Positions 43,243 to 52,318 are shown, numbered from the stretch's first letter. The stretch: 64,000 nucleotides of DNA from Solirubrobacteraceae bacterium (GCA_031177685.1 JAPSGI010000016.1:1-64000), one strand, 5' to 3'. Made by a program: numbers and translations. Notes: a model not told the origin generated them from the letters alone.

Positions 43243-43291
43243 GACGTGCCGCAAGAAACGACGATAGGTTGGACGGAACTTACGGCACGTC
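43243..43291. promoter_or_regulatory. Long-arm inverted repeat directly upstream of the GT4 gene at 43293
   Basis: Perfect 9-bp arms GACGTGCCG (43243-43251) and CGGCACGTC (43283-43291) are separated by 31 bases, and the right arm touches the ATG at 43293. The intervening sequence is less GC-rich than its surroundings (CAAGAAACGACGATAGG). It may be an operator pair or a leader structure that hides the start codon. No known family is recognised. Confidence 0.5.
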
Positions 43292-43292
43292 G

Positions 43293-44312
43293 ATGAGGGT
43301 GCTCGTCGACACCACGTATGCGCGGCGCGGGCCCACGGGCACCGGCGTGTACCTGGAGCGGCTGGTGTCGGCGCTGCGGGAGCTCGGCGTCGACGTCGTC
43401 GAGGTGGCCAACGAGCGGCGCCGACCGCCCGCGGGCGGCGGGCCGGGCTCGTGGCGCAACGCCGCCGTCGATCGCTGGTGGAGCGGCGTGGAGCTGCCCC
43501 GAAGGGCCCGGGCCGCGAAGGCGGACGTGCTGCACCACGCGCTGCCGGACAGTTCCCCCGGCGCGATCCCGCAGGTCGTGACCGTCCACGACCTGGCCTT
43601 CGAGCGGCTGCCGGAGGCGTTCGACCCCCGCTTCCGCGCGTTCGCACGCCGCGCCCATCGCCGGGCCGCGCGCCGGGCCGCCGCCGTCGTGTGCCCCTCG
43701 CGCACGACGGCGATGGACGTGGCGGCGCTGTGGGGCGTCGCCTGGGAGCGGATCGTCGTCGCGCCGCACGGCCCGGGCCAGGAGCCGGCGCCGCGCCCGG
43801 ACCCGCCGCCCGCCGAGGAGCACTTCCTCTACGTGGGCGACGCGGAGCCGCGCAAGAACCTGGGAATCCTGCTGGCCGCCTACGCGCAATATCGCGCGGA
43901 GGGGGGCGGGATCCCCCTGGTGCTCGCGGGAACCGCGCAGGCCCACGCCGACGGCGTCCGCGCCGAGGGACGGGTCGATTCCGAGCGCCTGGCCGGCCTC
44001 TACGCCCGCGCGCTCGCCCTCGTCCACCCGGCCCTGCACGAGGGCTTCGGCCTGACGCCGCTGGAGGCGATGCACGCCGGGGTGCCGGTGCTCGCGGCCC
44101 GCTCGCCCGGGGTCACGGAGACTTGCGGCGACGCCGCCGCCTACTTCGATCCGCGCGCCGCGGACGCCCTCGCGCAGGAGCTGACGGCCCTCGCCGCGGA
44201 CCCCGGCCGGCGCGCCGACCTGCGCGCGCGAGGGGCCCGGCGCGCGGCGGAACGCTCCTGGGCGGAGTCGGCGCGCCGGCATCTGGAGGCGTATACCGTG
44301 ACTGGGCCATGA
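43293..44312 (+). CDS. GT4 family glycosyltransferase
   Basis: The protein has 339 residues from the ATG at 43293 (MRVLVDTTYARRGPTGTGVYLERLV); the frame is open to 43269. Landmarks are VVTVHDLAFERLPEAFD, VVCPSRTTAMDVAALWGV, FLYVGDAEPRKNLGILLAAY and HPALHEGFGLTPLEAMHAGVPVLAARSPGVTETCG (E-x7-E near residue 243). The start at 43293 is preferred because family similarity begins there. It is coupled by ATGA to the next glycosyltransferase gene. Confidence 0.87.
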   Translation: MRVLVDTTYARRGPTGTGVYLERLVSALRELGVDVVEVANERRRPPAGGGPGSWRNAAVDRWWSGVELPRRARAAKADVLHHALPDSSPGAIPQVVTVHDLAFERLPEAFDPRFRAFARRAHRRAARRAAAVVCPSRTTAMDVAALWGVAWERIVVAPHGPGQEPAPRPDPPPAEEHFLYVGDAEPRKNLGILLAAYAQYRAEGGGIPLVLAGTAQAHADGVRAEGRVDSERLAGLYARALALVHPALHEGFGLTPLEAMHAGVPVLAARSPGVTETCGDAAAYFDPRAADALAQELTALAADPGRRADLRARGARRAAERSWAESARRHLEAYTVTGP

Positions 44313-45490
44313 GGCTCGCGATCCTGGGCACGCGCGGGATCCCCGCGTCCTACAGCGGCTTCGAGACGGCGGCCGAGCAGCTGGCGGCCCGGCTGACCGA
44401 TCGGGGGCACGAGGTGGTCGTCTACTGCCGGCCGCACGTCGTCGACCGCAGCCTCGACGAGTACCGGGGCGCCCGGCTGGTCCACCTGCCCACGGTGCGC
44501 AACAAGTACCTGGACACGTTCGTGCACACGTTTTTGTCCGCCGTGCACGCGGCGCGGCGCCTGAAGCCCGACGCCGCGCTGTTCTTCATCGCCGGCAACA
44601 GCCCGATGTGCCTGATCACGCGCGCCGCCGGGATACCCACGGTCATCAACGTGGACGGCCTGGACTCCGACCGGCGCAAGTGGCCGCGCCTGGCCAAGGC
44701 CTACCTGCGCGCCGCGGAGCGCACCGCGCCGCGCTGGGCCGACGAGGCGATCACCGACTCCCACGCCGTGGCCGAGGTGTTCGCACGCCGCTACCACGAG
44801 ACGATCGGCGTGGTGCCCTACGGCGTGGAGGACCCCGGCTACGACGGCGACGGGACGCTGCGCCGGCTGGGGCTGGAGAAGGACCGCTACATCCTGTTCG
44901 TGGGGCGCCTGGAGCCCGAGAACAACCCGCACCTGCTCGTGGAGGCGTTCGCCAACCTCGACGAGGCCACCGCGCGCGGGATGAAGCTCGTCGTGGTCGG
45001 CGGCGCGCCGTACGCGGACGAGTACATCCGCAGCGTGATGCGGCGCGCCGACCCGCGCGTGATCTTCCCGGGCTACGTCTTCGGACGCGGCTACTGGGAG
45101 CTCCAGCGCCACGCCCACCTCTTCTGCGCGCCCACCGAGGTGGGAGGAACCCATCCGGTGATCCTCGAGGCGCTGGCCGCGGGCAACTGCGTGCTGGTCA
45201 ACGACCACGCCCCCAACGCGGAGACGGTCGGCGACGCCGGCCTGTACTTCTCCGGCCGCGACGGCGTGCCGTCCCTCACCGCCCAGCTCCAGCGCCTGCT
45301 GCAGGACCCCGGCCTCGTCGCCTCCTACCGCGAACGCGCGCGCGAGCGCGCCAAGCGCTACTCCTGGGACGCCGTCGCCGACCAGTACGAGCAGCTCCTG
45401 CTCCAGGTCAGAGACCGCAACGGCCCCGGGCCCCTCCCCCCGGACCTCGTGGACGCGGACGCACAGGCCCACACCCCCGTGGGCGTCTAG
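44309..45490 (+). CDS. DUF1972-type GT4 glycosyltransferase (rhamnosyltransferase-like)
   Basis: The 393-residue protein starts at ATG with MRLAILGTRGIPASYSGFETAAEQLAARL, the DUF1972 N-terminal signature found in Cps/WchF-like rhamnosyltransferases. It continues with NVDGLDSDRRKWPRLAKAYLRAAE, DEAITDSHAVAEVF, YILFVGRLEPENNPHLLVEAF and APTEVGGTHPVILEALAAGNCVLVNDHAPN. The donor is probably dTDP-rhamnose or a related sugar, but no rml genes are in the window. Its TAG stop shares the bases CTAG (45487-45490) with the convergent hydrolase gene. Confidence 0.85.
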   Translation: MRLAILGTRGIPASYSGFETAAEQLAARLTDRGHEVVVYCRPHVVDRSLDEYRGARLVHLPTVRNKYLDTFVHTFLSAVHAARRLKPDAALFFIAGNSPMCLITRAAGIPTVINVDGLDSDRRKWPRLAKAYLRAAERTAPRWADEAITDSHAVAEVFARRYHETIGVVPYGVEDPGYDGDGTLRRLGLEKDRYILFVGRLEPENNPHLLVEAFANLDEATARGMKLVVVGGAPYADEYIRSVMRRADPRVIFPGYVFGRGYWELQRHAHLFCAPTEVGGTHPVILEALAAGNCVLVNDHAPNAETVGDAGLYFSGRDGVPSLTAQLQRLLQDPGLVASYRERARERAKRYSWDAVADQYEQLLLQVRDRNGPGPLPPDLVDADAQAHTPVGV

Positions 45491-47160
45491 CGGGTGATCG
45501 TCACCGGCGCGGGCCGGGACGTCATCAGCCCCGACGGGCCGCGCCAGGCGAGGCGGACGACGCCCGAGCGCGAGATGCGCACGCGGGTGTCGACGTAGTT
45601 GCGCAGGTTGCGCGTGGTGACGGTCTTGATCGTCCGCCAGCGGGCGCGGCGGGCGAAGGAGCGGTACTGGACCCGGACGCGCTGCGCGCTGCCGTTGGGG
45701 GCCGGCCGCGCCGCGCCCCACACCCGGAACGTCCCGGGGCGCTTGCGCCGGGCGCCGGGGATCCAGATCGGCATCCGGTAGGCGCCGAACGCCTGCTTGA
45801 CGTCGCCGCCGCGCTCGACCAGCCCGGTCTGGAACGAGCTCCAGTACTGGTAGGAGTTCGAGGGGTACTGCGTGTAGGGCGGGGCATCCACGAGCAGGAA
45901 CTGGTGGGCCGAGCGCACGCGCGGGTTCACGTACCCCATGTACTCGGCCTGGTTGATGTAGGTGGCCTGCAGGTACTGGGGGAAGCCGAACGGGTCCGGC
46001 GGCTTGCTCTGGTAGCCGAACTCGGTGTTGTAGATCGGCAGGCGGTTGCGCTGGCGGTAGCGCGCGAAGATCCGGCCCAGCGTTCCGGTCAGCCGGCGCA
46101 GGTCGGCCATCCCCACGTCGTCGGGATTCTTCGAACGCAGCCATGGCGGCGTGAGCAGCGAGTACGGGTGGTGGGCGAAGCCCGAGGACTGGAACAGGCC
46201 CGGATGCCGGCGCGGGAACTCCGAGACCTGGTTGGCGGTCGGGCACCCGAGCGCCTCCGCGGTGCGCCCCCGCAGCGGCCGCAGCCGCTTGTCCACGCAG
46301 TACAGCGCCCGGATGAAGCGCAGCGGGCGCATGTTGGCCTCGTCGTCGCGCTCGCCGCCGCCCTTGGGCGCGGTCTCGCCGACCAGGATCGTGTCGGCGC
46401 CGTGCCCCGTCTTGACCAGCGCATCGAAGGCGTTGTCCACCAGCGCGCGGTACTGGCGCGGCGACCACTCGTGCCGGTTGACGTACTGCGGCGACATGAA
46501 CACGCGCTGGTTGGGCTCGTTGTAGATCGACCAGTAGGAGATGCGCGGCAGGACGGGCTCGGGGGCCTCGGCCGCGGTGGCCGGCTCGCTCTGGGAGGGC
46601 TGCAGCCCGCCGGGGCCGACCTCAACCGGCAGGGGGTTGGGGTTGCGCGGCGGGGGCGGCGGCGGGTACTGCTGGCCCGGCGGCGGCGCGTACGTTCCGC
46701 TGTAGCGCGTGGCGACGGCCCAGGTGAACAGGCCGAAGTCGCCCGGGGACGGGTTCACGATCCCGCCCTTGCCGCCCGAGGCCCAGTCCGGCGCGGGACC
46801 CCCGATGTTGAAGTTGATCTGGATGCCGCGGTCGTGGGCGAGCCGGACCAGGTCGTCGTAGCGCTTCCAGTTCTGGCGCGGGTAGGCCGCCGGGTCGGCC
46901 TGGCCGCCGCCGCTGAAGTCGGGCCGGCGCTCGGATTCCGGGTTCGGCGCGATCAGGCGCCAGTAGACCGACACGCGGACGCGGTCGACGCCCAGTCCCT
47001 GCAGCGTGTCGAGCGTGCGCGCGACCTGCGCACGCGGCGGGTAGACCAGCTCGGAGTCGTCCTGGAACATCGCCTCCTGGGTCGTGGAGGCGCCCGCCGG
47101 CGCGGCGGCGAGGAGGATTGCGGCCAGCGCGCCGGCCAGGACGGGGATCATGCGGCTCAC
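45487..47160 (-). CDS. Exported GH-A-clan glycoside hydrolase-like protein
   Basis: The 557-residue protein starts at ATG. The signal peptide covers residues 1-24 (ILLAAAPAGAS). The TIM-barrel core shows RVSVYWRLIAPNPES near residue 63, the probable acid/base in YWSIYNEPNQ near 210, and the probable nucleophile in IYNTEFGYQSKPPD near 378. These two strand-end glutamates are the clan GH-A signature. A Pro-rich loop interrupts the barrel near 155-175. The C-terminal about 90 residues (RVRVQYRSFARRARWRTIKTVTT and onward) look like a beta-sandwich. Secreted hydrolases in glycan loci trim or release the polymer; the substrate is unknown. The ligase-like gene upstream overlaps its start by four bases. 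Confidence 0.82.
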   Translation of the reverse strand: MSRMIPVLAGALAAILLAAAPAGASTTQEAMFQDDSELVYPPRAQVARTLDTLQGLGVDRVRVSVYWRLIAPNPESERRPDFSGGGQADPAAYPRQNWKRYDDLVRLAHDRGIQINFNIGGPAPDWASGGKGGIVNPSPGDFGLFTWAVATRYSGTYAPPPGQQYPPPPPPRNPNPLPVEVGPGGLQPSQSEPATAAEAPEPVLPRISYWSIYNEPNQRVFMSPQYVNRHEWSPRQYRALVDNAFDALVKTGHGADTILVGETAPKGGGERDDEANMRPLRFIRALYCVDKRLRPLRGRTAEALGCPTANQVSEFPRRHPGLFQSSGFAHHPYSLLTPPWLRSKNPDDVGMADLRRLTGTLGRIFARYRQRNRLPIYNTEFGYQSKPPDPFGFPQYLQATYINQAEYMGYVNPRVRSAHQFLLVDAPPYTQYPSNSYQYWSSFQTGLVERGGDVKQAFGAYRMPIWIPGARRKRPGTFRVWGAARPAPNGSAQRVRVQYRSFARRARWRTIKTVTTRNLRNYVDTRVRISRSGVVRLAWRGPSGLMTSRPAPVTITR

Positions 47161-49448
47161 TTACCCAGCTTGGACAACTCATCGAGCACAGGGTTGCGGT
47201 CGCGCCGCGAATTCGGCCGCACCGGGCGCCGCGGCAGCTTGCGGTAGGCGTCGAGGAACAGCGACTGCGCCGCGGGCGACTTGGGGTCGAGGAACAGCGC
47301 GGCCCGGGCCGACTGGAAGGCCACCGTGGGCTGGTTGAGCACGTTGAGCTGATAGGTGGCCAGCTGCGTCCAGCTCTCGGGATTGGCCGGCTGCAGGCGC
47401 ACGGCGTCCTCCAGGGCGCGCTGGGCCTGATCCTTGCGGCCCGCCGCGTCCTCGACGGCCCCGAGGTCGAACAGCGGACGCAGCGCCAGCGGGTTGCGAT
47501 CGCGGGCCGCCTGGGCCTGTACCGCGGCGTCGGCCGGGCGGCCCTCGCCCAGGGCGGCCAGCGCGGCGTCGCTCGCGCGCTCCGCGCGCAGCGGCTGCCA
47601 GACGGCCCACACGCTCGCCAGGGCGGTCGCGCTCAGCAGCGCCGCGGTGGCGAGCCGCGTCTGCAGCGGCCGCCCGCGCGGCGGGCCGGGCACGTCGAGG
47701 CGCCCGCGTCCGGCGACGTAGCCCGCGCACAGCAGCACGGTGGCGCCGACGGCGGGGACCAGCCACGTCCAGTCGATCAGGGAATGCGCCGCGAACGTGA
47801 CGACGATGGCCAGCAGCGTGAGGATGGCCACGCGGTCGCCGTCGACGGGCCGCCGGGGCGCCGCCCGGTCGGCGGCGGCCATGAACGACTTCGGCATCCG
47901 CCGCACGGCGGCGGGCGCCTTCCGCAACCGCCGCCCGGCCGCGCTCAGCCCCGCCGGCAGCCGCCGGGGGTCCAGCGATGCCTCGCGCCGCGACCCCAGC
48001 GTGCGCACCGCCGCGAACCCGAGGGCGAGCGCGAACAGCAGCGAGAGCGCGACGCCGACCAGCCCCAGGTCGGCCGCCGTCTGCGGGACGTAGCCGTGCG
48101 CGCGCTGCACCTCGAGGGGGTCGTCGCGGTAGCGCTTGCGCGCGATCGCGTAGCCGCCGGCGCCCACGCCGAGGACCGGATGCGCCTCCCAGACCTGCGC
48201 CGCGTCGTCCCAGTAGGAGCCGCGCCGCGTCCCGATCGACTTCAGCCGCTCGGGCCCGTAGGTGGTCGAGGCCTTGGTGCGCGAGAAGAAGTTGTCCCAT
48301 GCGCGGTCGATGCGCGCGCCCGGACCGCCCCCCGTCGCCGACAGCGCCACGGCCGCCACGACCAGCGCGGCCACCCCCGCGCCGAGCAGGCCCAGGCCGG
48401 CCTGCCGGCGGCGGCGCTCGGCCAGCGGCTTGCGGTCGCCGTAGCGGGCGATCGCCAGCCCGGCCGCGAACAGCACCACGACCATCAGGATGCAGAACAT
48501 CGCGAGGTCCGAGCCCGCGTCCACGCGCTCGGCCAGCGGGGCGCGGTCCTTCGAGAGCGCGTCCTGCCCGAAGGCCCACAGCGAGACGGCGACGCCGCCC
48601 GCGGTACCCACCAGCGCGACGACGGCTCCGCGCAGCCTCAGCGGGACGAAGGCGAACCAGAACGCCACGCCCACCACCAGCGCGACCAGCGCGCCGCGCG
48701 AGTACGACAGCGCGACGACCACCGCGGCGAGGCCGATCAGCGGGTAGGCCAGCGCGCGCAGCGACGGCGCGCCTTCACGGCGGGCGCCGAGCCACAGGCT
48801 CGCCGGGATGGCGAACGCGGCGAGCAGCCCCAACGCGTTCCAGTAGTCGAGCGGGTCGCGCATCCGCGCCAGTTCCTCGGTGGAGTTGAACGTGACGGGA
48901 TAGGCCTTGAGCACGAGCGCGACGACGCAGATCGCGGTGGCGGCGATCAGCACGCCGGCGACCAGGGCCCCCGCGCGGCGCGGCCACAGGCGCGCGACCC
49001 CGACGCCGCCGGCGAACACCGCGAGGTAGGCGATGGCGCGGTTGGCCTCCGCCCAGGAACGGTCGGGCGCCACCGACCACACGACCGACAGCGCGATCCA
49101 GGCCGTCAGGGCCGCGAGCGCGAGGAGCGGCACGAGGCCCCAGCGCCGGGCGGGCGTCGGCGAGGTCAGCAGGGCCGCCGCGGCCAGGGCTCCGCCGGTC
49201 AGGGTCAGCAGGACGTACACAAGCGTGCTCGCGCCCAGCGACGCGCCGCCCTTGGCGATCAGCGCGGCGAACACGAGTGCGGCGGCCACGCCGAGGGCGA
49301 GCTTCGCTCCCGTACCGGGACGCGGCAGGAGCGGCCTTGCGGCCCCCGGACGGGCGGGGCTCAGCGCGTCCGTCGCCGCCGCGGCGTCGTCGCCGGCGCG
49401 CGTGCGATCGGCGACGGGCGGTGGCTCAAGCCCGACGGGGGAAGACAC
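47157..49448 (-). CDS. O-antigen ligase-like membrane protein with C-terminal TPR region (second)
   Basis: The 763-residue protein starts at GTG inside the end of the upstream gene (23-base overlap). A soluble Pro/Ala-rich N-terminus of about 45 residues precedes about 12 membrane helices. The Wzy_C signature is DDAAQVWEAHPVLGVGAGGYAIARKRY near residue 420, with the downstream block QRAHGYVPQTAADLGLVGVALSLLF. A TPR-like tail covers about 610-745 (ASDAALAALGEGRPADAAVQAQAARDRNPLALRPLF, ALEDAVRLQPANPESWTQLATYQL). It is the same architecture as the protein at 19355 but longer. It probably polymerises or attaches glycan outside the membrane. Confidence 0.85.
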   Translation of the reverse strand: MSSPVGLEPPPVADRTRAGDDAAAATDALSPARPGAARPLLPRPGTGAKLALGVAAALVFAALIAKGGASLGASTLVYVLLTLTGGALAAAALLTSPTPARRWGLVPLLALAALTAWIALSVVWSVAPDRSWAEANRAIAYLAVFAGGVGVARLWPRRAGALVAGVLIAATAICVVALVLKAYPVTFNSTEELARMRDPLDYWNALGLLAAFAIPASLWLGARREGAPSLRALAYPLIGLAAVVVALSYSRGALVALVVGVAFWFAFVPLRLRGAVVALVGTAGGVAVSLWAFGQDALSKDRAPLAERVDAGSDLAMFCILMVVVLFAAGLAIARYGDRKPLAERRRRQAGLGLLGAGVAALVVAAVALSATGGGPGARIDRAWDNFFSRTKASTTYGPERLKSIGTRRGSYWDDAAQVWEAHPVLGVGAGGYAIARKRYRDDPLEVQRAHGYVPQTAADLGLVGVALSLLFALALGFAAVRTLGSRREASLDPRRLPAGLSAAGRRLRKAPAAVRRMPKSFMAAADRAAPRRPVDGDRVAILTLLAIVVTFAAHSLIDWTWLVPAVGATVLLCAGYVAGRGRLDVPGPPRGRPLQTRLATAALLSATALASVWAVWQPLRAERASDAALAALGEGRPADAAVQAQAARDRNPLALRPLFDLGAVEDAAGRKDQAQRALEDAVRLQPANPESWTQLATYQLNVLNQPTVAFQSARAALFLDPKSPAAQSLFLDAYRKLPRRPVRPNSRRDRNPVLDELSKLGK

Positions 49449-50013
49449 GGTCGAAGACGCGGAGGACAGCGGCGGGCGCGTGCAGCCCGCGGCTGCGCGC
49501 CCCCGAGATCGTCGTGGCCAGGGCGCCGAGGCCGAACAGGATCACGACCACGAGCAGCGGCGCCGGGAGCGCGTGGCGGAAGGCGGCCTCGGCGATGCCG
49601 GAGCCACCGGGCGTGATCGGCTCGCCGGCCACGGTGACCGGAGCCCCGCCGGTCCGGGGCACGGCCGCGATGGCGCCGGCCTCGGCGGGGTTGGCGGGGA
49701 CGTTTAGCGCGGGCGGCGGGCTGGTCCCGCCGAAGCCTCCGGCGACTCCTCCGCCGCCGGAGGTCTCGCCTCCGCCGCGGTTGCGCGAGCTGCTGGCGTC
49801 GCGGCTGGCCTTCTCGATGATCCGGCGGCACTCCGTGTACTCGTCGACGTCGCTGGGCAGGCGCCGCAGCGCACCCTTGTAGTCGTCCTGCGAGTGCTGC
49901 GAGTCGATGCGGCCGTTGTCCGTACAGTCGCGGATCACGTCGCGGGGGGCCGCGGACGCGCTCGCGGGCACGAGCAGGCAGACGAGGACGGTGAAGAGAA
50001 GGACCCTGCGCAT
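49426..50013 (-). CDS. Exported and membrane-anchored small protein with a Cys-pair motif domain
   Basis: The 195-residue protein starts at ATG. The signal peptide covers residues 1-22 (VLLFTVLVCLLVPASASA). A compact domain of about 50 residues follows (PRDVIRDCTDNGRIDSQHS, DDYKGALRRLPSDVDEY, TECRRIIEKASRD) with one Cys near each end that could form a disulfide. A Gly/Ser/Pro low-complexity stretch of about 75 residues precedes a membrane helix near 158-178 (LPAPLLVVVILFGLGALAT) and a short basic tail. The shape is a wall-spanning protein held in the membrane. I recognise no named family. Its 3' end overlaps the ligase-like gene, so the two are probably translated together. Confidence 0.7.
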   Translation of the reverse strand: MRRVLLFTVLVCLLVPASASAAPRDVIRDCTDNGRIDSQHSQDDYKGALRRLPSDVDEYTECRRIIEKASRDASSSRNRGGGETSGGGGVAGGFGGTSPPPALNVPANPAEAGAIAAVPRTGGAPVTVAGEPITPGGSGIAEAAFRHALPAPLLVVVILFGLGALATTISGARSRGLHAPAAVLRVFDRVFPRRA

Positions 50014-50063
50014 GAGACGGTGCGGGGATCGCTTTCCCCGGACGGTGCGGGCGATCAACGGTA
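50014..50063 (-). promoter_or_regulatory. Short spacer with hairpin and direct repeat between two minus-strand genes
   Basis: The 50-base gap between the GT4 gene and the exported small protein contains a perfect 5-bp hairpin (CGGGG 50023-50027, CCCCG 50036-50040). It also contains a direct repeat of GACGGTGCGGG (about 50017 and 50040). It could be a transcript-processing or regulatory site; nothing more is visible. Confidence 0.35.
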
Positions 50064-51140
50064 TCAACCCCCCTGCGGGCGCGAGCCGGCCGCGGCGAGC
50101 GCCCGCGTCATGCCCTGCGCCCAGGCCTCGTGGGTGTAGGAGGCGACGTCCGCGCGGGCCGCCGCGCCGAGGCGCTCGCGCTCGCGCGGATCGTCGTGCA
50201 GGCGGCGCAGCGCGCCGGCCAGCGCCGCCGCGTCCCCGGCCGGCACGACCAGGCCGTTGCGCCCGTCGCGGACCAGGCCGCCGGCGGCGGCTCCCACGGC
50301 GTCGGTGGCGACGATCGGAAGTCCCTGGTGCATGGCTTCGTTGACCACTAGGCCCCACGGCTCCCGGAAGGTGCGCGTGGGAATCGACGGTACGACCACA
50401 ACGTCCGAGCCGGCGTAGAAGTTGCGCAGCTCCGGGGCGCCGAGCTCGCCGACGAAGACGATCCCGGGGGCCGCGGCCCGTGCTCGCTCCGGACCGCGGC
50501 CCGCCAGGACCAGCGCGGCGTGTGACGCTTCGAAGCCTGTCATCCGCCAGGCACAGAGAAGCGTTCGGACACCCTTTTCCCGCTCGAGGCGTCCGACAAA
50601 CGCACATTGGAACGGGGCGCGGCGCTGGGCCGCGGCCGCGGCGGGCTCGACGGCGCCCCCCCAGAACGCGCCGTCGACCGCCTGCGGCGCCTCGTGGACG
50701 TTGCGCGCCCCGCGGCGGCGGACGTAGTCGGAGACGTGCGGGCCGTACGTGGCGACCGCGTCCGCGTGGGCGTAGATCCAGCGCACGAGCGGGTAGCCCG
50801 CCAGTCCGGCGGGGCCGCGCGGCTGGGCCCACAGGGACGCCCACAGAACGAAGGGCACCCGGGCGCGCCGGGCTCCCATGTACGCGGCGGGCAGTGCGGT
50901 GCGACCCACGGTGCCGGCCACGACGGCGCCGTAGCGCCCGCTGGCCGCGAGCCTTCCCGCCTCGCGCTGGGTGACGTGCTGGACGGGGAGCGGGAGCTCC
51001 GGCGTCCGCGCGCCGACCGCGCCGTGCCGCGTCCGGCCGCCGAACAGCGCCAGCTCGACCTCGATCCGCTCGGACAGCGCCGCGAACGCGCCCACCCGGG
51101 CGGGCGGCACGTAGTTCGTGACGAACAGGACCGGCTTCAC
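50064..51140 (-). CDS. GT4 family glycosyltransferase
   Basis: The 358-residue protein starts at the GTG overlapping the previous stop (51137-51140). Landmarks are VLFVTNYVPPARVGAFAAL, VAGTVGRTALPAAYMGARRARVPFVLWASLW, CAFVGRLEREKGVRTLLCAW and PSIPTRTFREPWGLVVNEAMHQGLPIVATDAVGAA (E-x7-E near residue 283). The PFVLWASLWAQPRGP block is typical of a subgroup of GT4 proteins in capsule clusters. It is the third gene of the minus-strand chain GT2-GT4-GT4 joined by GTGA overlaps. Confidence 0.85.
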   Translation of the reverse strand: MKPVLFVTNYVPPARVGAFAALSERIEVELALFGGRTRHGAVGARTPELPLPVQHVTQREAGRLAASGRYGAVVAGTVGRTALPAAYMGARRARVPFVLWASLWAQPRGPAGLAGYPLVRWIYAHADAVATYGPHVSDYVRRRGARNVHEAPQAVDGAFWGGAVEPAAAAAQRRAPFQCAFVGRLEREKGVRTLLCAWRMTGFEASHAALVLAGRGPERARAAAPGIVFVGELGAPELRNFYAGSDVVVVPSIPTRTFREPWGLVVNEAMHQGLPIVATDAVGAAAGGLVRDGRNGLVVPAGDAAALAGALRRLHDDPRERERLGAAARADVASYTHEAWAQGMTRALAAAGSRPQGG

Positions 51141-52318
51141 GGCCCCGCGGCGAGGGCGCGCTCGTATGCGGCCACGGTCTCGCGCCCGCAGCGCTCCCAC
51201 GTGAAGGACTCCGCGACCGTGGCCCGCGCGGCGCGGCCGAGCTCGCGCGCCCAGTCGCCGTCCGCGAGCAGCCGGTCGATCTCGGCCGCCAGCGCCGTCA
51301 CGTCGCCGGGCGAGACCAGCCGGATCCCGTCGCCGGCGGCGGCGATCTCCTCGGGACCGCCTTCGCCCCGCGATCCGATCGCCGGGACCCCGCCGGCCAT
51401 CGCCTCGACGTAGGCGACGCCGAAGGCCTCGTCGACGCTGGGCAGGACGAACGCGGCGGCACCCCACGCCGCGGCACGCGCGTGCGCGGGCGCGAGCTGA
51501 CCGCGCAGCTCCACGCGCTCGGCCACGCCGAGCGACTCGGCGAGCGCGCGAATCCGCTCGCGCTCGGGGCCGTCGCCCACGACGACGTAGCGCAGGTCCG
51601 GATGGCGGTCGGACAGCAATGCCAGCGCGCGCACGACGTCCCCGTGGCGCTTGCGGGCGACCAGATGCCCCACGGTGACGATCGCCGGCGGCTCGCCGTC
51701 GCGCGCGGGCGGCGACTCGGGGAGATCCGTCCCCAGGTGCACGACGGTCGTCGTGCGGGCGCCGTGCTGCTCGGCGAGGCGGGCGGTGCGGGCGCTGTTG
51801 GCCAGGACGAGGCGGGCGTGGGCGAGCGCGCGCTCCACGGCGGCGCGCGCGCGGGCGCCGCGGCGGACCACGGAGAGCACGTCGCCCCCGTGCACCGAGA
51901 CGACGAGCGGCGCGGCGGGCAGCGCGCGGCGCACGGCGTCGCCCGCGGGGGCGGCGTAGTGGGCGTGGACGAGGTCGAAGCCCCAGCTCGCCTGCAGCCG
52001 CCCCAGCTCGCGGCGCAGGGCGGGTGCGGCCCACGTCCCCCAGGACCTGTAGGCGGGCCCGCGCGGCGGCGAGAGGTAGCGGACGTAGCGCACCGGGATC
52101 CCGTCCAGCTGCGCGCGGGCCGGCTGGCGCAGCGGGGCGAAGGCCTTGGCCGCGTCGCGCTCGCGCAGCGCGGCGGCCGGGGGCACCGGGCGGTGCAGGA
52201 CGAGCACGCGCACGTCGGCGCCGGCGTCGCGGGCCGCCAGCGCCTGCCGATGCGCCCACACGCCGAGGACGGGGTCCTCCGCGCGCGGGTAGTACTCGGC
52301 GACGACCGCGACCTTCAC
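51137..52318 (-). CDS. GT4 family glycosyltransferase
   Basis: The 393-residue protein starts at GTG (VKVAVVAEYYPRAEDPVLGVWAHRQALAARDAG). GT-B landmarks are DLVHAHYAAPAGDAVRRAL, VVSVHGGDVLSVVRRGA, VLANSARTARLAEQHG, IVTVGHLVARKRHGDVVRAL and LPSVDEAFGVAYVEAMAGGVPAIGSRGEGGPEEI. It overlaps its neighbours by four bases at both ends. Donor and acceptor are unknown. Confidence 0.87.
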   Translation of the reverse strand: MKVAVVAEYYPRAEDPVLGVWAHRQALAARDAGADVRVLVLHRPVPPAAALRERDAAKAFAPLRQPARAQLDGIPVRYVRYLSPPRGPAYRSWGTWAAPALRRELGRLQASWGFDLVHAHYAAPAGDAVRRALPAAPLVVSVHGGDVLSVVRRGARARAAVERALAHARLVLANSARTARLAEQHGARTTTVVHLGTDLPESPPARDGEPPAIVTVGHLVARKRHGDVVRALALLSDRHPDLRYVVVGDGPERERIRALAESLGVAERVELRGQLAPAHARAAAWGAAAFVLPSVDEAFGVAYVEAMAGGVPAIGSRGEGGPEEIAAAGDGIRLVSPGDVTALAAEIDRLLADGDWARELGRAARATVAESFTWERCGRETVAAYERALAAGP

